In this document: positions 11,481 through 22,752 of the stretch, piece after piece | How the letters are laid out: each line of letters opens with the position of its first letter | Numbering within the stretch: position 1 is the stretch's first letter | Assembly: GCA_947579605.1 (NCBI GenBank) | Contig: OX388318.1 | Location: 12,152,001-12,216,000, forward strand | Source: Athripsodes cinereus | Lineage: Eukaryota; Arthropoda; Insecta; Trichoptera; Leptoceridae | Direction of reading: 5' to 3' | DNA length: 64,000 bases | Position numbers and translations under genes: made by a program | Notes under the pieces: model-generated | Told to the model about the DNA's origin: nothing | The model's input: the letters and a program-made list of their open reading frames with translations, nothing else | Databases searched by the model: none

Positions 11481-12655
11481 AGATACTCAGTTTTGAATGC
11501 AATTTTCATGTGTGTGCGACAGACATCTCCTAGGATCAAGTCTATCACGCAAAAAGAAAGATTGAGCGACGTTATTCTTTGCATTTATTGAGGTTGCGTA
11601 TAGGAAACATACGTACCTTGGTAAAAAGTTCTCTAACGATAGTCACAATCTTTGAAAGGTTAAAAGATGATGGTTTTTTACAGTGTTCACATAAAAGAAA
11701 AATAGTTACAAAGTAAGCAATTATACCTATAAATTAAGTATGCAACATTTACACATGTGGAATATGATTTAATATTCTTTTTCTACATCAATATTAAACT
11801 TTGGAAAAAAATATTCTGTGAAACTTAAAAAATGTCACTTCAACTTTCATAAAACACTTCAGTTTAATTTCTTGGATCGTGTGGGTGGATTTTTTAAATG
11901 AGAGCATTAAATGTTACTCTCGAAATGTTTATTTATCGTGATATTACTAATCGACACTGAATACATTCTGTTACGAGTATAAATTTTATTATATTTTTCA
12001 CTGGAAGTAAAGGGAATCTTCAGAATCAATATTATTAATACAGTATAAAATAATAAATTAATTCATGTCGATGACACCAATAGATAAGAAAATCAATCCC
12101 TTTTAGAGACATATTATAGCTATTTCGTAAATATGTGTGTTTATATTTATTATGTCCTATATGGACATCTTTATAAGACAAGACTGAAGGTAATTAGTAA
12201 GTTTTCTACGATATTCAAACTTTAAAACTTTTACTTGGGTAATTAAACCATATTTTATCTAAACAATAATAAAAAAAAAATTGTTCAATAAATTAACACA
12301 TAAAACCAGAAAAAATGCATCACCGACATTAAAATAATTATGATGCAGCAGCCTCTAGGTAGCCATGTGTCGAACATCGAGTAAAATAATTTGTAAAATT
12401 AGACAAATAATTAAACGTTGCACTATTTAAATAATTAAAACACTGTATTTTTACTCTGTTACTGAATTGATTATTACCGATGATAAGTGCATTTTGACTT
12501 TGTAAATAAAATTATGTACCTATAGCAATGCCGGGCCTCAAAGTTGCACTCGAAAACCTAGAATTATAATTATAAGTCATTTTATTGGCAAAGATATATT
12601 TAATTTAAGATTAAATTGTGATTGCTTTTTTTCTTTATTTATATTGAAAATTATT
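11481..12655. other. AT-rich non-coding stretch
   Basis: No gene is supported. A degenerate Helitron-like AGCAATGCCGGGC motif lies at about 12525-12537 without a recognisable CTRRT end. Confidence 0.5.
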
Positions 12656-12659
12656 CAAC

Positions 12660-12850
12660 TTCGTGAGGAGAAGGGGCAGAGTGCCAATAAGATGGAGCGA
12701 CCAAATTAAGAAGGCCACACAGAACTCACTTCACGAGGCCTTACACATGGCGGAGGATCGCTCAACATGGAGACAGATGGTTTACAGAACGAGGCATGAT
12801 GGTCACGATCCTCAGGATTAAGGGACCGGCAGAGATGATGATGATGATTC
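12660..12850 (+). pseudogene. LINE D C-terminal end with (GAT)n tail
   Basis: The frame reads RRRGRVPIRWSDQIKKATQ, LHEALHMAEDRSTWRQM and HDGHDPQD, then a stop and a GATGATGATGAT tail. An RRRGRPP-x-RW segment followed by an AEDR-x-x-W motif and a stop before a trinucleotide tail is the standard C-terminus of many insect LINE ORF2 proteins. Similar ends are at 30110-30225 (minus) and 31745-31862 (plus). Only the last 55 codons remain. Confidence 0.75.
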
Positions 12851-13110
12851 AACTTCTTTAAAAAAAATCAGATTGACTTTGTTATCCATATTGTTTTAAG
12901 ACAGAGCCAAAGCCAGATAGAAGCCGGATTTAATATTATTTAAGGATATGTTTGTGTCAGATCCCTCAAAGTATAATTCGTATAATTCCTTTGATATTAT
13001 TTAATATGAATTATTGTCAGGTATTACTTTTAATTAATTAATTATTATCTAGGTAGGTTCATTCTGCTTACATATAATAACTGAGAATTGTGTTTAGATA
13101 TAGGTATACA

Positions 13111-13135
13111 ACTAGTGTTCATAACCGGCATTGCT
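13111..13135 (-). mobile_element. Helitron-type 3' terminus
   Basis: The minus strand reads CCAGAGCAATGCCGG, TTATGAACA, then CTAGT followed by T. It matches the 43652-43680 end closely (CCCGAGCGATGCCGGG, then TTATATACG). CTAGT fits CTRRT and the following T fits insertion between A and T. The rest of the element would lie at higher coordinates and is not delimited. Confidence 0.5.
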
Positions 13136-14640
13136 CTGGATATCCTTTTATTACGTCCTTCATATCATTGCGCAATATTATAATAATTAGTGCTCATATT
13201 TTTTCCAATATCTCAAAAGCAACATAAAGACAAAATGTTCACTTTTTTTTAATATGACGCCTTAAAGCTTAATATAGCTCGGCGACTTAAATGTGTATTC
13301 TGCAAATGGATGGAGTTTATTAAAAATGTCCATCTTCGATTTATAACCACAATAAAACTTTGATTTTATCATATCAATATTTCTTCAAAATATTAATTTT
13401 CACAAATCTTTATTATCACACAGGCGCAATATTATTTTTTTATAGATGTCACTTTTACCCCATTACTGCTGATTTGTAAGGGGTCAGGTTATAAGTATAG
13501 ATAAAATAATTTTCTTTTCTAAAAGAGGTAGTTATATAGGTATACAAATGATTTTATTTTTTCTCTTTCCTTGTTGGCTGGAAGAAACCGCATATGCGAT
13601 AAACCCGCCTTTTGGTACTCTCTGAATAAATGTACCTACTAATATAGTGCATATTTCAATAGGTACCAATAAAGTTTTATTTATTTATTGATATCATTTC
13701 AAACATACAAAATAACCTACTCAAATATTTATATGATGATTCGGTTCTAAGGGGAAAATATTATAATATTATCAACGCGCAGCATTTACTTAGACATACA
13801 TAGATATACTTACCAACAAATTCGATTATCGGTGTATTGACAAAATCTACAATAATTAATTGAAAATTTGAGTTAAATGAACAATTTAATAGTGTTGAAG
13901 TTTACCTACGAATAAATTTGTTTATTCTGTCAGCAGGGAGGTATTTATTAATATAGAATTGAGCAATCGGAAAATTGGAGTGCAGAGGGGAGAATTAATC
14001 ATACTCATTTAAAATACCTTAGTTTGTATGCGTGTGTATGACGTTTGCTTGTTGAAACGAAAGGGGTTAACTGTAAGATTTTGTTGTATTTGCTTATAAT
14101 AGACCTGCCAGCAAACATAGTAAGACATATCTTTATTATTGTTAATATAACTGAGTGTATGTGTAGCTGTTTTGATTTATGTTTCTAATGTAAAGAAGAT
14201 AATAATTTAATTAATTGAAGTGCCTACCTAAACGCTTATTTGTCTATCAATGAATATTATAAAAACAAGACGACTTGGTAGAAAATATTTGATAGTATTC
14301 CTTAGTAGGAGTAGGTACTTAATGATAAAACAAATCGTAAAAAAAGTCATATGAAACGGGAAATATGTTCCTGAATGGGTTGCGTTTAACGAATATAATG
14401 ATTTTACTACAAGATTTCGAATTTGAGAATGTTATAAATAAAAATAAATTATTAAATTGAATAATATGTTAGTATAGTTAGTTGTGTGTGATGTACCTAC
14501 TGTGCAATATCCAAAAAGACTGTGTTTTCGATCGTATTTATGTGGAAAGAAAAATATTATCACAGTACTATTTGTGTGTGACAAATTTATTTATTTAAAT
14601 GTAAATGTCAGATATAAAGAAATGTAATTGGCACGACTCT
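13136..14640. other. AT-rich non-coding stretch
   Basis: No gene, element end or repeat is recognised beyond short TACCTA/TAGGTA motifs. Confidence 0.55.
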
Positions 14641-14650
14641 ATAAACGCAG

Positions 14651-14725
14651 CGTTGCTCTGAATGAAATAGTTTCATATCCAAATCCGCCGCCCGGACACA
14701 AGCTAGCAATATGCAGCTTCGCCGG
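14651..14725 (+). other. GC-rich exon-like island (uncertain)
   Basis: A frame reads VALNEIVSYPNPPPGHKLAI and CSFAG between an AG at 14649-14650 and a GTGAGA donor-like site at 14726. Composition is much GC-richer than the flanks. There is no good pyrimidine tract before the AG. On the minus strand the same DNA contains CACCCGGCGAAGC, the type of motif found at some insect repeat ends. It could be either a small exon or a repeat fragment. Confidence 0.2.
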
Positions 14726-14984
14726 GTGAGATCTAAATACAAATTAAGTATAAGAAATGTTATATGTAGATATCTTGTTTATTTTGTTTATATTTAATGA
14801 TTTATTTTCAAAAAAAAAAAAAAATTTGTATTCCTAAAAGAAATGTTTAAGGGGCAAAAAGTAGAATGAAGGTTGTTTAAAACTTTGATCTACATATAAC
14901 GTCAAGTGTCTACTCTATTGTTTTAAATAAACAAGATGACAAACCAATAAAACCTGAATTAAATTATTTAATTCAACCAATCCT

Positions 14985-15212
14985 GAATAAGAATTAGTCT
15001 CTCACTCCTTTTCGTAAGCTTTCGAATGTCCTGTAAAAGGCAGGTGTTTGGAAAAATTAAGACATTTTACATCTTAAATACAGTGATGAGGTTTGCCACC
15101 CATCCTGAATGCCTTGATTTTATATTGGCACAGAGACAACAGCTTACGTGTTTGTTGCATGCAGCTGATCTGCCGGCTACCCCATTTGAGAGATATGCTG
15201 TGATGGTGTAAT
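14985..15212 (+). mobile_element. S1 short retroposon, near-full copy
   Basis: From GAATTAGTCTCTCACTCC through TTTCGAATGTCCTGTAAAAG and CCACCCATCCTGAATG to GAGATATGCTGTGATGG. The first 20 bases of S1 are missing or replaced and no clear target duplication is visible. Confidence 0.75.
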
Positions 15213-15321
15213 ATATAGATAAGTACATATACAAATCAATTAATTATTTACAGATTATAAACTAAACAATTACCTTTTATATTACAAAATGAATTAAATA
15301 TAGTTATGTACTCGTATGCAT

Positions 15322-15378
15322 GTTTCTTACATGTAGCTGGTCTGCTGGTTACCCCACTTGTGGGATATGCCGTGATGG

Positions 15379-15381
<3 letters not shown>
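15322..15381 (+). mobile_element. S1 3' fragment
   Basis: GTAGCTGGTCTGCTGGTTAC, CCCACTTGTGGGATATGCC and GTGATGGTATAG match the last 60 bp of S1. It feeds directly into a (GA)n run where the TAGA tail should be, so the tail has probably become a GA microsatellite. Confidence 0.75.

Positions 15382-15418
<37 letters not shown>
15382..15418 (+). repeat. (GA)n microsatellite
   Basis: About 18 GA units starting right at the S1 3' end. Confidence 0.95.
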
Positions 15419-15420
<2 letters not shown>

Positions 15421-15774
15421 TACTCGTATAATACTTAGTTAACTTGCAACACAATGTAATTAAATTTGGTTTCCCTCGCAGGCTTATGTACAATTAACGC
15501 AGTTTAATCATCAACAACAGTTATAATTACAAAGGTGTGTACAAGGATAATATTAATTATACATCTTTGTACGTATTTACATAGATAATCGTTAATTATT
15601 ATAGTTTCACTAGCTATTATAGGTATTCACTACACAACTAAATAAATCTATAGATGACACTTGAAGTCAAAAGGAAATAGTGAACAAAGAGAGTTCGGTT
15701 TTTCATAACAAACCTTTTAATGTCGGATGATTTATTCGTTGCCATTTAATGGAGCCTTCATCTCAAGAACACGG

Positions 15775-16225
15775 GAAACTATGTTGGAAGAGCGATATCT
15801 TCAATTTGCTTCTGAATGTTGAAAATGATGGGTTTTCACGAAGGTTCTAGAGCAGCTGGTTGCAAATGACAAGTTCTGCAACAACATAAGCCCTGTCATA
15901 AAAGCAGGACTCGTTTGCTCTATGGATCTCGTTCAGCATATTGATGCATATCTTTACTGGGTCTGCTTGTAGTTGTTTTGAGAACACAGAGCTCAGAAAG
16001 TGATAGAGGTGATATATTATTCAATGCGATGTAGACCATAAGGCACAGTTTGTATTGGACCCTCTCACATTCTCTTAGCCAATGTAGTTTTTCCAGCAAA
16101 GGTGTGATATGACAAATCTTATTTTCGCAGAAAATAAATTAGCCTTCCAATTGCCATTCGAAGGCTATTTAGTTGGGTTTGCGGCTGTTCAACATATAAT
16201 ATGTTGCAGTAGTCTAGTATGAAGA
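15775..16225 (-). pseudogene. CR1/L2-like LINE ORF2 C-terminal remnant (M)
   Basis: Minus-strand readings in changing frames give LDYCNILY, QLNSLRMAIGRLI, then HTFAGK or, shifted, HITPLLEKLHWL, RVQYKLCLMVYIALNNISP and finally a FRSKLK-like block near the stop. LDYCN, HITP-x-L-x-x-LHWLP and the closing F-x-S-x-LK are the conserved landmarks after the reverse transcriptase in CR1/L2/Daphne-type LINEs. Several frameshifts and stops show it is dead. A second piece of the same lineage is at 60664-60765, sharing TTCAATTTGCTTCTGAA exactly. Confidence 0.7.
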
Positions 16226-16659
16226 CTACAAAGGCAAAAATTATTTTTTTGTACTTTCAGTAGTAAGGTAGGTAATAGGTATATATGGTTTAAAATTTCA
16301 AATCAACGGAAAACAAAACTTAATTTCTACTACAATATACACTATCATATATAAAAATATATGTACGTCTAAAGATTATGATTAAAATATATAGGATAGT
16401 ATAGTTTTCTACTTACTCAATATATTGGTAGGTACTTGTTAATACTTTAAAGGAGGATAATATCCTGAAGCTTTCCTCTGCCACCTGTGAGTTTAGAGTC
16501 GCATGTCAAAACCGATTATCTCCTTAACCCCTTCTGATACCTTCTGGTATCTAAGCCTATGCCTAATTCCATAATTCAAAACTAACTCAGCTACCTAATC
16601 ATAAACATTCTATTCTACTCGGGTAGATACGTCGTAGTTACGAAAATAGTGATAATATA

Positions 16660-16850
16660 GGTAACAAAAAAAAATTATATCAATTTTTTTTATTTATTTT
16701 TATTAATTTATTAAATTTTTAATTTATTAATTTTTTTTTTTTTTTTTATTATTTTTTTTTTTTTTTTATTTTTTTTATTTATTAATTTATTAATTAATAA
16801 TTTAAATAAAAATAAAAAAAAAAAAAAAAAAATTAAAAATTATTAAATTT
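16660..16850. repeat. A/T homopolymer tract with palindromes
   Basis: Almost only A and T: long T runs (16730-16780) followed by long A runs (16806-16832), with repeated TTAATTTATTAA units between. T-rich then A-rich halves form an imperfect inverted repeat. It may be two abutting retroposon poly-A tails in opposite orientation, or replication slippage. Confidence 0.8.
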
Positions 16851-17059
16851 AACTAACTGACTTTTAACCAATATTTTTGACATTTTTAAACCATTGTGAT
16901 TTATTTTTTCAATACCTTGACCAAATTTTTTTTGACAATTTTGAACTTTTTTTTATTATTTTAACCTGATAATGTTACACTGATTGTTAAACTCTGGTTT
17001 TCTATTAATCTAATTGTGTCTTTTTTAAAAGTGATCGTAACTTTGTATATATATATTGT

Positions 17060-17130
17060 ATATATACAGGGGTTTAACATGTAAAAGACTTTGGCCGTGA
17101 ATATAATGTAAATAAATAAATAAATAAAAA
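17060..17130 (+). mobile_element. LINE J 3' end with (AAAT)n tail
   Basis: AACATGTAAAAGACTTTGGC, CGTGAATATAATGT and a TAAATAAATAAATAAA tail. The reverse strand at 46630-46710 carries the same end (AACATGTAAAAGGCTCACGC, CGTATATAATTGT, then AAATAAATAAA). A shared 3' end with a 4-bp tail indicates a non-LTR retrotransposon 3' terminus. No coding part is recognised. Confidence 0.6.
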
Positions 17131-17154
17131 GTGTTTTTAGCGGAAGCAGATATA

Positions 17155-17235
17155 TAGTGAGTTACAATCCATTGGATTGGTCTCCAACGAGTTTAGATTT
17201 TCTTCTCCATTCCTCCCTTTTTTCAGCTAGTCTCT
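17155..17235 (-). pseudogene. LINE A 3'-terminal fragment
   Basis: GAGTTACAATCCATTGGATT, CAACGAGTTTAG and TCTTCTCCATTC match 9341-9415, the last codons (ending SNGL and stop) of LINE A, including the AT-rich tail beyond the stop. Only about 80 bp survive. Confidence 0.8.
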
Positions 17236-17610
17236 AGGTATATATTATTTATTTTGTTATCTTTATTTTGTTTATTTTGTGAAAAATATTGACGAGATAT
17301 TTTTGACACATAAAATATTTTTTCACTCTTTCATATGTTCAATTTAGGAGATATAAAAAATGCAGTCATATTCTTCTCGTGTAGGTACTAATTTCTCAGA
17401 GAAAAATAATGTTAGTTGAAAATGATAAGTGACATATTCCATATTTGTTTTAATTTATATTTATCTTTTTCTTTAAAGTAATCAATGAAAACTGGAAGTT
17501 TTTATTTTATAACGTTATAATGAGTAAACTTTCAAATTTAGTACTTTGTCATATGTCAATTGATATAAGGTTTATTTTGAAGATGACACACATATTTTTG
17601 ACTCATATTT

Positions 17611-17737
17611 ATGGATCATTTCAGCGATTGAGTAAGCCACCAATCCTGAATTTATTAATTTTGTTGACACGAAACAGGCAACTTGCATGTTTATTATATT
17701 CTCTTCAATTTGTAGGAAATGCTGTGATAGTATGAAT
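17611..17737 (+). mobile_element. S1 degenerate fragment (3' half)
   Basis: GATTGAGTAAGCCACCAATC, CTGAATTTATTAATTTTGTT, TTGCATGTTTATTATA and GAAATGCTGTGATAGTATGA correspond to the 3' half of S1, heavily diverged. Confidence 0.55.
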
Positions 17738-20080
17738 GAAAAAAAATCTCATACCTATATGTATTCTCTAAATTTAGGAAGCAAATATGAAATTTTTCAA
17801 GTAGTACAAACCTTAAATAAATTTGGAAGCAGGAGACAAATAATATGACATCACTAGTGGCTGCGTACTTCGTGAATATCCGTTTATTAATTTAAATATT
17901 GTATAGGTAGCGCTGAAAGTATTTGTGTTTACCATTAACTAAATTATAAACATCAAATGATTTTCTTCCTGTACAGTTGTTGCTGTTATATGTACCGTTG
18001 TTTATCTAATCTTTGTTAAATAATATGCCAGTACTTTGATTACAAATTGAAGGAGTTTGTAATTATCTATTATTGTATTAACTAAAGAATTACTACTACG
18101 TCTGGTATGTAAACTAATGGATTGTAAAAAGTATAGAAATGTTAAGGCAAATATACTTACTGTGTTAAACCCGATAGAAATCTAGAAAATGAAAAATTAT
18201 CACCATCTGGTGTAAGAATGAAAGGTTTATCAATTTTATAGCAGTCACAACTAGTGTAACTAGAGAATGCAAGAATTACAGAAAGCAAAAATATATCATA
18301 TCTGGGCATCAAGAAGTAAAAAAAAATACACATAATTTATTTAAATTTATTAAAACAAGTAAAGTGTGCATCGAGTGGGGCAAAGTAATTGCCAAAACAA
18401 CATAAAACTCGGAGGTCAACTTTCACGGACTCTTGTAATTTGCACTGAGTTTTTTTTATAATTACCTAGTCAAAAATCCAGGGGGAATATATAATTTCTC
18501 CAAAGAATGTTAAACGCGAGATTCAGGAAAACATATAACTCTAAATATTTTAATGATTATATTTTGATGTGCATGTTTCTGTGACTTTTTTGGAATTTCC
18601 CCAGATTATGTCAATGCATCTAAACTTCGAATATTTAGAATTATTTTTAAGGAGTTATGTAATATTTTACATGGAAAATTAGAATCTGGTGGAATTTTAT
18701 GGATTTTTAAGCACAAAAATAAAAATTTACATTTTTCGTACACATTTGACATATCACAAGTAGGTACTGTAATTTTTACGTTTGACTAATTTGTAGGTTA
18801 GGTTAGAGTTAGTCTGGTGTTGTTTTATTCAAAAACATATTATTTGCTGACGATCATTTATATTTTTTTTTTGTGAAAATATATATAATTTACCTGAATT
18901 TAAATAAAAATCCATAAATTTAATTTTGATGCATTCACCTTATTTTTTTTTTTTATTTTTTTTTTATTTTTACAATATTTAGAATCAAACAGTCGTTACA
19001 CAATATGTTGAAAATTAATACATTTAACATGTGGACCAGCGAAGATTCCACTCTTACCAGAAATGTCTTAGTCTTGAGGAAAAAAAGCAAAAGTTAAAAT
19101 TCTCTAAAAAAGTCAAAGTAAATTTAAAAACAACGATAATACAATACTTAAAAATAATACAAAAATACAGAAGTGACAAATCCCGAAACATTAGAAATCA
19201 GTCTTTCAGTCTCATTAGTCTCTTATCTGGATTATTATCAAACTTTCCTGTAACAGACAAGTTTGATTCACTTAAATACATTGTATGCATATAGGTACCA
19301 TTTTTACGGAGATGCAAATATGATGTAAATTACGTTTAACGTTGGTACGTATAAGGTTGTCAGTGAAGAGCGTTTCCTGTCAAGAAACGAAACCATTTCT
19401 CTATCATATGTAGGACAATGATGTAAAATGGAAATGTAAATAAATAAATAATAGGTTGTATGAACGTAAACAAAATGGGAAATGCAAATGTACATACATC
19501 TGACATATTGGACTTGTGTTAAAGAGATCTGCAGAAAGAATACATTATAATGTGGAGAAAAATAATAGGAATAATAATAATAATAGGTATGTAGTTGATA
19601 CTGGAGCCGTTGCAGGATAGACTGGTGGAAAATAGTGAAATGAGAAATGTTTTCAAAAGCCGCTCATGACACGAATGAAATAAGAGTACTACGAAGTACC
19701 TACCTACCTTCAACAAATATAGGTACAAAGTTGCTATGAATAGGTTTGTAAAACACGATGTGCAAGCAAATCTCAAGAAATTTTATGCTGTATGTACTAA
19801 AATATTTTCTCACTAGGAGGCGCCAGTTGTCGAATTTAGTTTTGATGATTATCTACATAATTTTAATGAGAGTATTTTTGTTAAAATTGATGATTATACT
19901 ATACAATACCCCTTCGCCGCCGCCGACTGTATCCTAAGTGGGGCAGGGATAGTGGACGGATCACTATACAAACTTATCCTTAGATATTTCTATCACTTCC
20001 TCAAACCTATATTTATTAATATTTTTTTAATGTAAATTGATTCAAAGTAAATATAATAAATAAATATAATTAATATACTG
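17738..20080. other. AT-rich stretch, no supported gene
   Basis: An 87-codon plus frame at 19031-19294 is Lys/Ser/Ile rich with no recognised domain. A GC-rich patch with GCCGCCGCCGAC lies at 19915-19960. Neither is supported as a gene. Confidence 0.5.
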
Positions 20081-20085
20081 AGGGC

Positions 20086-20140
20086 GAGTTTATTACACAG
20101 GTGTGATTTCTTTTAACTAACCCAATTTCCGATATTTATT
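20086..20140 (+). repeat. Module L repeat
   Basis: GGGCGAGTTTATTACACAGG, TGTGATTTCTTTTAACTAAC and CCAATTT match module L at 28519-28575 and 32667-32720, where it lies upstream of module P. Confidence 0.55.
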
Positions 20141-20394
20141 ATGGAATTTGTGTAAAATAATATTTCTATTCATACTATGAATGGAATAGAAGGTTTTATA
20201 CGAGATCGGTCTAAAAAAAATAGTTAGTGTGCATATCACTGTTAATAGACTACTTATGTTGTGCCGAAAGGCATTTCACATTCGAAGAAAAATACTTATA
20301 CGCTATTTATTCCAGATCTCTTATCTGAGAATTGTTGGTTGAAGAAAAAAACATTGATTTATTCCAACATTTGCTGTACTTTTAGTACTTTACT

Positions 20395-20530
20395 AAACAA
20401 GTATCTCCCGCTCTTGAAAGCCGTCTCGCGATTAATAAAGTCAATGTAGAAGTTATAAATAGAAGTGTTTTATTTTTATTAATTTTACATGAACTTCCAC
20501 CAAGCATCGTTGGTCGACAAAATTAATCAC
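20395..20530 (+). repeat. Module K repeat
   Basis: GCTCTTGAAAGCCGTCTCGC, GATTAATAAAGTCAATG, then AAGTGTTTTATTTTTATT and ACATGAACTTCCACCAAG. The same order occurs at 29700-29945 (minus) and 59310-59470, and the closing block at 52040-52120. The CTTTCAAGAG / CTCTTGAAAG palindrome plus CTGATGATG in the longer copies recalls 3' ends of Penelope-like elements, but no protein domain supports this. Confidence 0.55.
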
Positions 20531-20677
20531 CTTCACATTACATAAATAACTATAAGGTATTTCTTCTTCGCTTAGTTTTTTTTATGCAGGAGCCTGCTGT
20601 AGGTTCGTTTTTAAAAATACAAAGCTAACTCACTAATCAAATCTATGATTAAAATAATTCGAAGTCATCCGAAGCTG

Positions 20678-20889
20678 CAGGGTAACTCTCGACAAAACTA
20701 AACACGGTCTTAATCTAGTCTTGATCTTGATCATACGACGCACGAAGGGACTATGGTCAAAAACACCGCGCTACCGCTAACGCGCGATCGGTTTGCGTGT
20801 ATTTTTGGCCAACAGTCACTTCGTGCGTCATATGATCAAGATCAAGACTAGATTAAGATCGTATTTAGATTGTGACGAGAGTAGCCCTG
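20678..20889. mobile_element. Foldback MITE, about 75-bp terminal inverted repeats
   Basis: The left arm CAGGGTAACTCTCGACAAAA pairs with the right arm (reverse complement CAGGGCTACTCTCGTCACAA), and further in both arms share CTTAATCTAGTCTTGATCTT and GATCATACGACGCACGAAG. CTG flanks both ends (20675-20677, 20890-20892), a possible 3-bp duplication. The 212-bp element has no coding capacity and could fold almost completely. Superfamily unknown. Confidence 0.75.
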
Positions 20890-20892
20890 CTG

Positions 20893-21640
20893 TTATATGG
20901 TGATTTGAGTGAAATAAACGTATTTCCACGTGTGCAAAATTTGTATAAAAGTATTATTTTTCCTATTCTCTTTCTAAGAAATCAATAAAAACTATTTTTC
21001 ATTGTACTTGACATACTAACTTAGTTAATTTTAATTTGACACTTTAGTAAAGGAAAAGGAATTGTATCCGTTAGATTTTCCACATTTTAAAGTATTCCGT
21101 CTTACAAGGACATTATCAATCTTTAGATTTACAATTTCCTTATGATACGAAAGACAACTCTATCAATAAAAAAAACATTAGTTTTTTTTATTTCATCAAA
21201 TAAAATCATATTGGAAATCAAGTCTTGATTTTAATCAAAATGTCTTTCTCTAATACACTCAATTTGAACAAAATTGAAATCAATAAAAAAACTATAAAAG
21301 ATACAAATCTAAATGAATATAAAGATTTTCAAAATATCATTTCACCTCCAGTTTCCTTCTCATCTCTTCCCTTCTGAATCTTCGTTTAGTATCCCTATTT
21401 CCACCCTCTATCATAACGGTTATGTACTCGGGACTCTATAATAAATAATCCACAAATAGCGCACAATAACTACCTTATTATACCTACATAATACTAAAAC
21501 TGGATTTCACCGGTAGAGCAGATATTTTATAAGTAACAATTTATATTTTTATTTTTTCATAAACGCAACTATCAGGCCATTCTACGATAATGTACAATTC
21601 CCCTTCTGAACATTTCCATATTACGATTTTAGAATATCTT
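20893..21640. other. AT-rich non-coding stretch
   Basis: Nothing recognised. Confidence 0.6.
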
Positions 21641-21866
21641 ATCCCATGGAATACCCGACGAAGAATTGGCCTCCCACACTTTTCCGTTAGTTACTGGGTG
21701 TCTTTCAAAAGGCAGGTGTTTGAAGAAATAAAGATATTTTACATTTAAAATTCAGCGATGAGGTTAACCACCTATCCTGAATGTCTTAATTTTTGTTGGC
21801 ATGGTATTTATTACGTACAGCTGTCCGCTGGCTACCCCATCTGTGGGATATGACGTTATGGTATAG
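21641..21866 (+). mobile_element. S1 short retroposon, near-full copy
   Basis: ATCCCATGGAATACCCGACG, AAGAATTGGCCTCCCACAC, CCACCTATCCTGAATGTC and GTGGGATATGACGTTATGG cover S1 from its fixed 5' end to its tail. A few internal deletions; no clear target duplication. Confidence 0.8.
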
Positions 21867-21879
21867 TATAGACATTCGC

Positions 21880-22200
21880 CTAGTGAGGTTGCTGCGGGTT
21901 ATGACTGCATAGTCCTGATTAACTTGCTTGTTCCGGCGCGCACGCGCAGTCACATTGTCTGTTTTGGCTGCCTTTTATGCATGTTGGATTGGTGTTTTGT
22001 TGTTTTTTTCATTTTTTTGGTTAACTTTTGTAATAAGTGACAAACTTGTGGGCTTGGTATTATATAGCAAAGGGTTAGATCATGAGTGCGGGTTGAGTAG
22101 GATGATGTATTGTCTTTGCTTTGTGATTGTGTGTATTATTTCTGTCCATGTATATTTTCAAATGTTTTTTATAATGATGAATAAATGAAATGAAATGAAA
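21880..22200 (+). repeat. Unidentified GC/T-rich insert with (GAAAT)n tail
   Basis: The segment directly after S1 holds an 86-codon frame rich in hydrophobic residues (21928-22188), then AATAAATGAAATGAAATGAA. The pentanucleotide tail after a polyadenylation-like signal suggests a retroposon 3' untranslated region. The frame has no recognised domain and is probably fortuitous. Confidence 0.35.
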
Positions 22201-22326
22201 TAGTAGTAGTAATACTTTAAATCAAAAGATACGGTATTCGAATTACACTACTGCCGACCTTTTTTCTTCATCAAAAACGTTTTTTCACAAAACGACCCAT
22301 CTTAAAAAAGTTGTCTTGATATTTGT

Positions 22327-22472
22327 TAAATCACATAAAAAATATTTATTATAAAATAGCTAAATTGGGTACATATATTTTCACTTGTAATACTGTTATG
22401 TACTATGTAGCGATGTATTTGATGTATGTAACAATTTTCATATTAGTTGACAATTAAACTCCTTGGCTCCTG
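22327..22472 (+). repeat. Direct repeat, copy 1 (about 145 bp)
   Basis: GTTAAATCACATAAAAAATA, AGCTAAATTGGGTACATATA, ACTTGTAATACTGTTATGTA and CATATTAGTTGACAATTAAA recur about 281 bp downstream with few changes. Confidence 0.8.
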
Positions 22473-22607
22473 CACGTGATTGTTTCGTTCAATTCAAGAG
22501 CAATAATGATTTCCTAGGATGATACGAAGAAGATGAGAAAAAATATAAAATATAAATACAGTCCACTGAAAACATCCGAGGCATCTCTTCGTGCGTCCTT
22601 GGGAATA

Positions 22608-22752
22608 TGTTAAATCACATTAAAAATATTTATTATAAACTAGCTAAATTGGGTACATATATGTTCACTTGTAATACTGTTATATACTATGTAGCGATGC
22701 ATTTGTTATGTAACAATTTTCATATTAGTTGGCAAATAAACTCCTTGACTCC
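22608..22752 (+). repeat. Direct repeat, copy 2 (about 145 bp)
   Basis: GTTAAATCACATTAAAAATA, AGCTAAATTGGGTACATATA and CATATTAGTTGGCAAATAAA. Second copy of the unit at 22327-22472, about 93% similar by eye. Confidence 0.8.

Noticed and set aside
12525..12540. Helitron-like AGCAATGCCGGGC
   Set aside because: No CTRRT-type end within the expected distance on either strand, so not called as a terminus.
18795..18812. Telomere-like TAGGTTAGGTTAG
   Set aside because: Only two to three TTAGG units, far too short for a telomeric or interstitial telomeric array.
21928..22188. 86-codon hydrophobic plus frame
   Set aside because: Hydrophobic bias follows from T-rich sequence; it runs into a GAAAT repeat tail and looks like retroposon 3' untranslated sequence.
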